Shown: piece after piece, positions 14,042 through 17,020 of the stretch
How positions within the stretch are numbered: the first letter of the stretch is position 1
Layout of the letters: the number at the start of each line of letters is the position of its first letter
Assembly: GCA_023413135.1 (NCBI GenBank)
Contig: JAEZQK010000076.1
Span: 1-17,020, forward strand
Direction: 5' to 3'
Origin: Bacillota bacterium
Lineage (GTDB): Bacteria > Bacillota > Clostridia > Christensenellales > Aristaeellaceae
DNA: 17,020 nucleotides
Program-made: the position numbers and the translations under genes
Notes under the pieces: model-generated
Told to the model about the DNA's origin: nothing
The model's input: only the letters and a program-made list of their open reading frames with translations
Database searches by the model: none

Positions 14042-14102
14042 GCTTGTCAACAATTTGGAAATGGGATATAGACACTTACAAAGAAGGGGAAAAAATTCAT
14101 GA
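13938..14102 (+). CDS. Candidate leader peptide upstream of the CNNM/CorC gene
   Basis: A 54-codon frame starting at TTG, 8 bases after AGAGG and about 23 bases after the predicted transcription start. Its product begins MDEPPSTILPDIGRKP and its stop TGA overlaps the ATG of the transporter gene as ATGA. It runs through the intrinsic terminator at 13995-14041, so ribosomes translating it would cover that hairpin. An acidic and proline-rich start is a feature of Mg2+-sensing leader peptides such as MgtL. No homologue is known to me, the start codon is weak, and the frame could be open by chance, so I hold this as a candidate only. Confidence 0.35.
   Translation: MDEPPSTILPDIGRKPMSSSAPAQNAGAVLPVRFLLVNNLEMGYRHLQRRGKNS
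13995..14041 (+). terminator. Intrinsic terminator inside the CNNM/CorC leader
   Basis: AGCGCAC (13995-14001) pairs with GTGCGCT (14031-14037) and GCAAAAC (14006-14012) with GTTTTGC (14022-14028), followed by T5. It lies 58 bases before the transporter start codon and well after the promoter, the position of an attenuator. Confidence 0.75.
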
Positions 14103-15367
14103 ACCTAAGCGCTTTCCTGCTGGTGGCGGCCATCGTGCTGTGTACTTTGCTGTCAGCGTTTTTTTCCGCTATCCAGGCATCAATGGATGAATTGAACCGC
14201 CCGCGCTTGAAGGGGCTGGCCTTCGGCGGCAATATGCAGGCGGAAAAGGCCTATGCCCTGATGGAGCAGCAGGAAAGGCTGCATCCCGTCATTCTGCTGG
14301 GCGGCCGCCTGGCGATGATCCTGGCCGTGTCGTTCAGTGCCGCTCTTTTGGTGAACGTATCGGGCGGTTCTGTTTTGGTGCTGTCCATGGCGGGGCTGGT
14401 AACCGCCATTTATCTCATAAGCGAAGCCGTTCCCAAGGCGCTTGGCAAGGATGCGCCGGAAAAGCTGATCATGCGCTTCGCGTCCGTGTTGAAAGTTTTG
14501 ATGACGGTACTTGCGCCGCTCTATTGGCTTCATCGCCTGTGGCGGCTTCTGATAGGCAAGGTGACAAAGCCGCAGGAAGAGCCCCCCCTCATTGAGGAAG
14601 AGCTGATCACCATGGTGGATGAGGCCCAAAGCGAAGGCGACATGGATGAGCATGAGGGGGAACTGATCCGCTCCGCCATTGAATTTACCGATCTGGACGC
14701 CCGGGATATCCTTACCCCGCGGGTGGATGTGGTTGGCTTGTCTACGGAAAGCACGCTGGAGGAGGCAGCCAATACCTTTTTGGAGTATGGCTATTCCCGC
14801 CTGCCGGTCTACAGGGAAACAATGGACGACATCGTGGGCATCCTGCACGAAAAGGATTTTTATTTGGGAACCCATGAGGGTAAGACAAGCATGGAAGTCA
14901 TGATGAAGCCCGCGCTGTATGCGCCGGCTACGCTGAAGATCACAAAGCTTTTGCAGCTTCTGCAAAGCAGCAAAAACCATATGGCTGTGATCCTGGACGA
15001 GTTCGGGGGCACGGAAGGCATTGTGACACTGGAGGATGTGCTGGAAGAACTGGTGGGAGAAATCTATGACGAGCATGACGATGTAACGGAAGCCGTGCAG
15101 CGCCAGGAGGACGGGAGCCTGCTGGTGGACGGCGGCGCCGATCTGAAAGAAATACTGGAGCTGATCCATATCCATAAGGAGTACGCGGCAGATACTGTGG
15201 GCGGTTGGGTAGCCGAGGAAATGGGGCAAATTCCCAAGGTGGGGGAAGGTTTTGAACTTTCGGGAATCAAGGTGCAGGCGACCCGGGTGTGGAAGCGCCG
15301 GGTGATGCAGGTACGCATCGTGCTGCCTGAAAATCCGGAGGATGCGGCCACAACCGTGCAGGGATGA
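14099..15367 (+). CDS. CNNM/CorC (HlyC) family membrane protein
   Basis: Family members take part in Mg2+ (or Co2+) efflux and in magnesium balance. The 422-residue protein has an N-terminal DUF21 membrane domain (about 1-150, helices near 4-25, 62-85, 90-110 and 125-145), a CBS pair (about 195-315, with LTPRVDVVGL, GYSRLPVYRE and IVGILHEKDF, then NHMAVILDEFGGTEGIVTLE), and a C-terminal CorC_HlyC domain (about 330-412). The cytoplasmic parts are close to consensus, but DUF21 motifs usually tied to ion binding are changed: SAIQASM where SAxETA is normal and GGRLAM where GNNLVN is normal, while SEAVPKALG keeps the PK turn. The start at 14099 has AAGGGG upstream. It sits behind a structured leader and may be regulated by attenuation. 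Confidence 0.9.
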   Translation: MNLSAFLLVAAIVLCTLLSAFFSAIQASMDELNRPRLKGLAFGGNMQAEKAYALMEQQERLHPVILLGGRLAMILAVSFSAALLVNVSGGSVLVLSMAGLVTAIYLISEAVPKALGKDAPEKLIMRFASVLKVLMTVLAPLYWLHRLWRLLIGKVTKPQEEPPLIEEELITMVDEAQSEGDMDEHEGELIRSAIEFTDLDARDILTPRVDVVGLSTESTLEEAANTFLEYGYSRLPVYRETMDDIVGILHEKDFYLGTHEGKTSMEVMMKPALYAPATLKITKLLQLLQSSKNHMAVILDEFGGTEGIVTLEDVLEELVGEIYDEHDDVTEAVQRQEDGSLLVDGGADLKEILELIHIHKEYAADTVGGWVAEEMGQIPKVGEGFELSGIKVQATRVWKRRVMQVRIVLPENPEDAATTVQG

Positions 15368-15397
15368 CAACGTCACTTTTTCGAAACAAGCTTGTCC

Positions 15398-15426
15398 TTG
15401 TGGTGTTTGCAAAAAAATGGTATAAT
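15398..15426 (+). promoter_or_regulatory. Promoter of the secreted Ig-like protein gene
   Basis: TTGTGG (15398-15403), 17 bases, TATAAT (15421-15426), 43 bases before the ATG. A 10-base palindrome ACAAGCTTGT (15386-15395) lies just upstream of the -35. Confidence 0.6.
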
Positions 15427-15468
15427 AATGAAACAGTTCAAATGCTTCAAAGAAGGGGCTGATAAAGA

Positions 15469-16743
15469 ATGAAGAAAATGCGGAATCATCGGCTTTTTTG
15501 CTTAATGGCTGCGCTGATGCTCTCTCTCCTCCCAAGTGCGGCGGTACATGCGGAGGCGGCTATACAGGCGGGAAACGTGCAATATGCCGTAGCGGATTCC
15601 GGCTTCCTGCCGGGGCTGCAGGCCATTGTACCTACGGCAGGGAACCAATTGCTGACGGCAAATCTCGTTTTGAAGACAGCGGCGGACGCACCGGGAATCA
15701 CCAATGCCGAGCAGCTTTTGCTGGCTGTGGATGAGAACGGCCGTGTCTATACGCCCCTTTTGTTCAATGGCGGTTCTACCTTCACAGCTTCGCTTAAGCC
15801 GGGGGAAAAGGCGTTGCGGGTATTGTTTGAAGTTCCCGACACGGCGGAAAGCTATCAACTGGCGGTACTTTCTAAGGCTGGGGGCGAAACGGCAGGCATG
15901 ATCAGCCTGGGGAGGAGCACGGGACCTGTGGCGGCCGCCTCAAATGCACAGCTTGCGATGGTTTCCGCCGACGGTTATAGCGCGGTGATCCATAGCGTGA
16001 CCCAAAGCAAAACGGCCTTTTTGGATGAAGCGCCTGAGGGCATGAAATATGTCTGGATCGATGCGACATTTACAGGGACAGGTACAAAGGCGCCCGTTTC
16101 TAATTTGGCGGCGCAATGGACCCTGCCTGGAGCGGACGGCAAAGGGGAAACAGGAATCATCCCCACCCGGGCCAATCAGCTTCTGGCGCTTGTAAGCGCG
16201 CAATTCAATGATCAGTTGCCTAACGTCCGCGGGATGATATGCTTCCTGGTGCCGGAAGACCTGACGGAGCTGAATGGCCTTATGGCTGGGCAAGCGGCAA
16301 TCAGCCAGCCGCTGCCCATCAGCGGGGAAATCAAAGCGCGTGGGCCGGCGGAAATGCAAGCGGATGGCGCCTATTATCAGGCGGGCTGGAAAGTGACCGT
16401 ACACGGCATACGGCTTACGGACAAGGGAACGCTGGTTGACCCGCCCAAGAAGAACAAGTACGCCATCGTGAATCTGACGGTGGCGAATGAATCCACCCAG
16501 AACCTGGCGGTGTCCAGTGAGATGGCCTTTGCCATGACCGATACGAAGGGGAATGAACTGACCCAGGCATGGTTTGCTGATCTTGCGGAAACACTGGACG
16601 CATCACTTCTGCCCAGTGAATCCATCACGGGGGAAGTCGCCTTCCTTTTGCCGGATGGCGCCAAGGCGGGTACGTTGCGGGTACATTTGAATATGCTGGG
16701 CGAGCCGCTTGAGATTGACGCGGCCGGGTACCTGGCGGAATAA
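15469..16743 (+). CDS. Secreted protein with DUF4352-like Ig-fold domains
   Basis: A 424-residue exported protein: signal peptide about 1-30 (KKMRNHRLF, hydrophobic core, VHAEA), no lipobox at the cleavage point, no later membrane helix. It appears to hold three beta-sandwich modules (about 35-150, 160-285 and 295-420). The last is the clearest, with KKNKYAIVNLTVANESTQNL (327-346), SSEMAFAMTDTKGNE and SITGEVAFLLPD (385-396), the pattern of DUF4352 (TelA-like Ig) domains; the first two are diverged versions with the same order (solvent-exposed strand, GxKYVWIDATF, FLVPEDL). Function is not known; such domains are usually extracellular adhesion, sensing or complex-forming modules. A 42-codon membrane protein gene follows within 12 bases. 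Confidence 0.82.
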   Translation: MKKMRNHRLFCLMAALMLSLLPSAAVHAEAAIQAGNVQYAVADSGFLPGLQAIVPTAGNQLLTANLVLKTAADAPGITNAEQLLLAVDENGRVYTPLLFNGGSTFTASLKPGEKALRVLFEVPDTAESYQLAVLSKAGGETAGMISLGRSTGPVAAASNAQLAMVSADGYSAVIHSVTQSKTAFLDEAPEGMKYVWIDATFTGTGTKAPVSNLAAQWTLPGADGKGETGIIPTRANQLLALVSAQFNDQLPNVRGMICFLVPEDLTELNGLMAGQAAISQPLPISGEIKARGPAEMQADGAYYQAGWKVTVHGIRLTDKGTLVDPPKKNKYAIVNLTVANESTQNLAVSSEMAFAMTDTKGNELTQAWFADLAETLDASLLPSESITGEVAFLLPDGAKAGTLRVHLNMLGEPLEIDAAGYLAE

Positions 16744-16755
16744 AGGAGAGTTTCC

Positions 16756-16884
16756 ATGGCTGTCTCGACCAAGAAAAAGGCTTCCCGCAAGGTAGTGATC
16801 GTGCGCATCGTCTGCTTGGTGCTGGTGCTGCTGCTGCTGGTGCCGCTGCTTATTTCCTCGATGCTGTCGGGATTTTATTGGTGA
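16756..16884 (+). CDS. 42-residue single-span membrane protein
   Basis: The ATG at 16756 follows TAAAGGAG by 7 bases, and the TAA of that site is the stop codon of the secreted protein, so the two are tightly coupled. The product starts with a basic segment (STKKKASRK), then one very hydrophobic helix (about 13-36, rich in Leu and Val) and ends SGFYW. It should lie in the membrane with its N-terminus inside. No family is recognised; the strong ribosome site and coupling argue that it is made. A role as partner or anchor for the secreted protein is a guess. Confidence 0.7.
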   Translation: MAVSTKKKASRKVVIVRIVCLVLVLLLLVPLLISSMLSGFYW

Positions 16885-16891
16885 TAGTTTC

Positions 16892-16945
16892 AAAAAGGGC
16901 GTGTCGCAAAACGATTTTACGAAATCGAGGGGCGACACGCCTCTT
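16892..16945. terminator. Hairpin terminator, possibly bidirectional
   Basis: GGCGTGTCGC (16898-16907) pairs with GCGACACGCC (16932-16941), with an inner CGATTT/AAATCG hairpin. Read on the minus strand it is followed by C and T5, a good terminator for a gene beyond the right edge. Read on the plus strand it is followed only by TCTTAT, weaker, but it is placed 14 bases after the small membrane protein gene. The remaining 75 bases to the window end show no gene. Confidence 0.65.
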
Positions 16946-17020
16946 ATCAGTGGGAACATCGAAAAAAGCAGGATGGGCAAGAGGAAGAGACGATCAAAAA
17001 CCGTGTTTTGAGCAAAGCTT

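Noticed and set aside
13911..14098. Known riboswitch or 4.5S/6S RNA in the CNNM/CorC leader
   Set aside because: I looked for the conserved cores of M-box, yybP-ykoY, preQ1, c-di-GMP and SRP RNA and found none; it is kept as an unclassified leader.
14180..15535. Open frame of 451 codons on the minus strand across the CNNM/CorC gene
   Set aside because: Antisense shadow of a clear gene; its product is His/Gln/Arg rich without domains and it also covers the promoter at 15398.
16603..16980. Minus-strand frame of 125 codons at the right end
   Set aside because: It lies opposite the secreted protein and small membrane protein genes, crosses the terminator hairpin, and its product is a Gln/His-rich antisense-like sequence.

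Overview
The window reads as a chromosomal segment of a Gram-positive, low-oxygen bacterium, most likely an uncultured member of the Clostridia. This is inferred from strong AGGAGG-type ribosome binding sites, several near-consensus sigma-A promoters (TTGACA / TATAAT, often with an extended TGC in front of the -10), a LytR-CpsA-Psr cell-wall enzyme, a PadR/HAAS pair, subunits of a sodium-pumping decarboxylase, and a short ACT-containing SerA of the Firmicutes type. Base composition looks moderately GC-rich in genes, with one sharply AT-rich intergenic island. No phage, transposase, CRISPR, tRNA or rRNA was seen. Species cannot be named from the sequence.

Layout. 1-1713: pyrG (CTP synthase) with its own terminator. 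1781-1861: GC-rich palindromic repeat. 1887-3756: a GH13 neopullulanase-type glycosidase on the minus strand with a strong promoter and a LacI-type operator. 3812-6389: serC and serA, the first two steps dedicated to serine synthesis, separated by a 186-base spacer with a hairpin and a probable dispersed repeat. 6390-6996: a long gene-free stretch with a second palindromic repeat and an AT-rich island bounded by inverted 9-base repeats. 6997-7920: secreted LCP protein. 7945-9027 (minus) and 9191-9679 (plus): an unrecognised Cys-containing protein divergent from free methionine-R-sulfoxide reductase. 9686-11073 (minus): padR plus a HAAS-domain membrane protein, translationally coupled, with an operator-like palindrome inside the promoter. 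11093-12150 (minus): a two-gene unit (two-TM protein, KdpD-type Usp domain protein). 12241-13841 (minus): oadB-oadG with promoter and terminator but no carboxyltransferase or biotin carrier. 13880-15367: CNNM/CorC-family membrane protein behind a structured leader. 15398-16884: secreted Ig-like protein followed by a 42-residue membrane protein.

The window is mostly ordinary housekeeping and envelope genes in short, independent transcription units. The most unusual signal is the leader of the CNNM/CorC gene. It holds a TTG-initiated 54-codon frame that begins M-D-E-P-P, runs through an intrinsic terminator and ends in a 4-base ATGA overlap with the transporter start. That resembles the logic of Mg2+-responsive leader peptides, though here it is only a hypothesis. 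Second are the inverted nonamer arrays around an AT palindrome at 6600-6806, and third the orphan sodium-pump beta/gamma pair.
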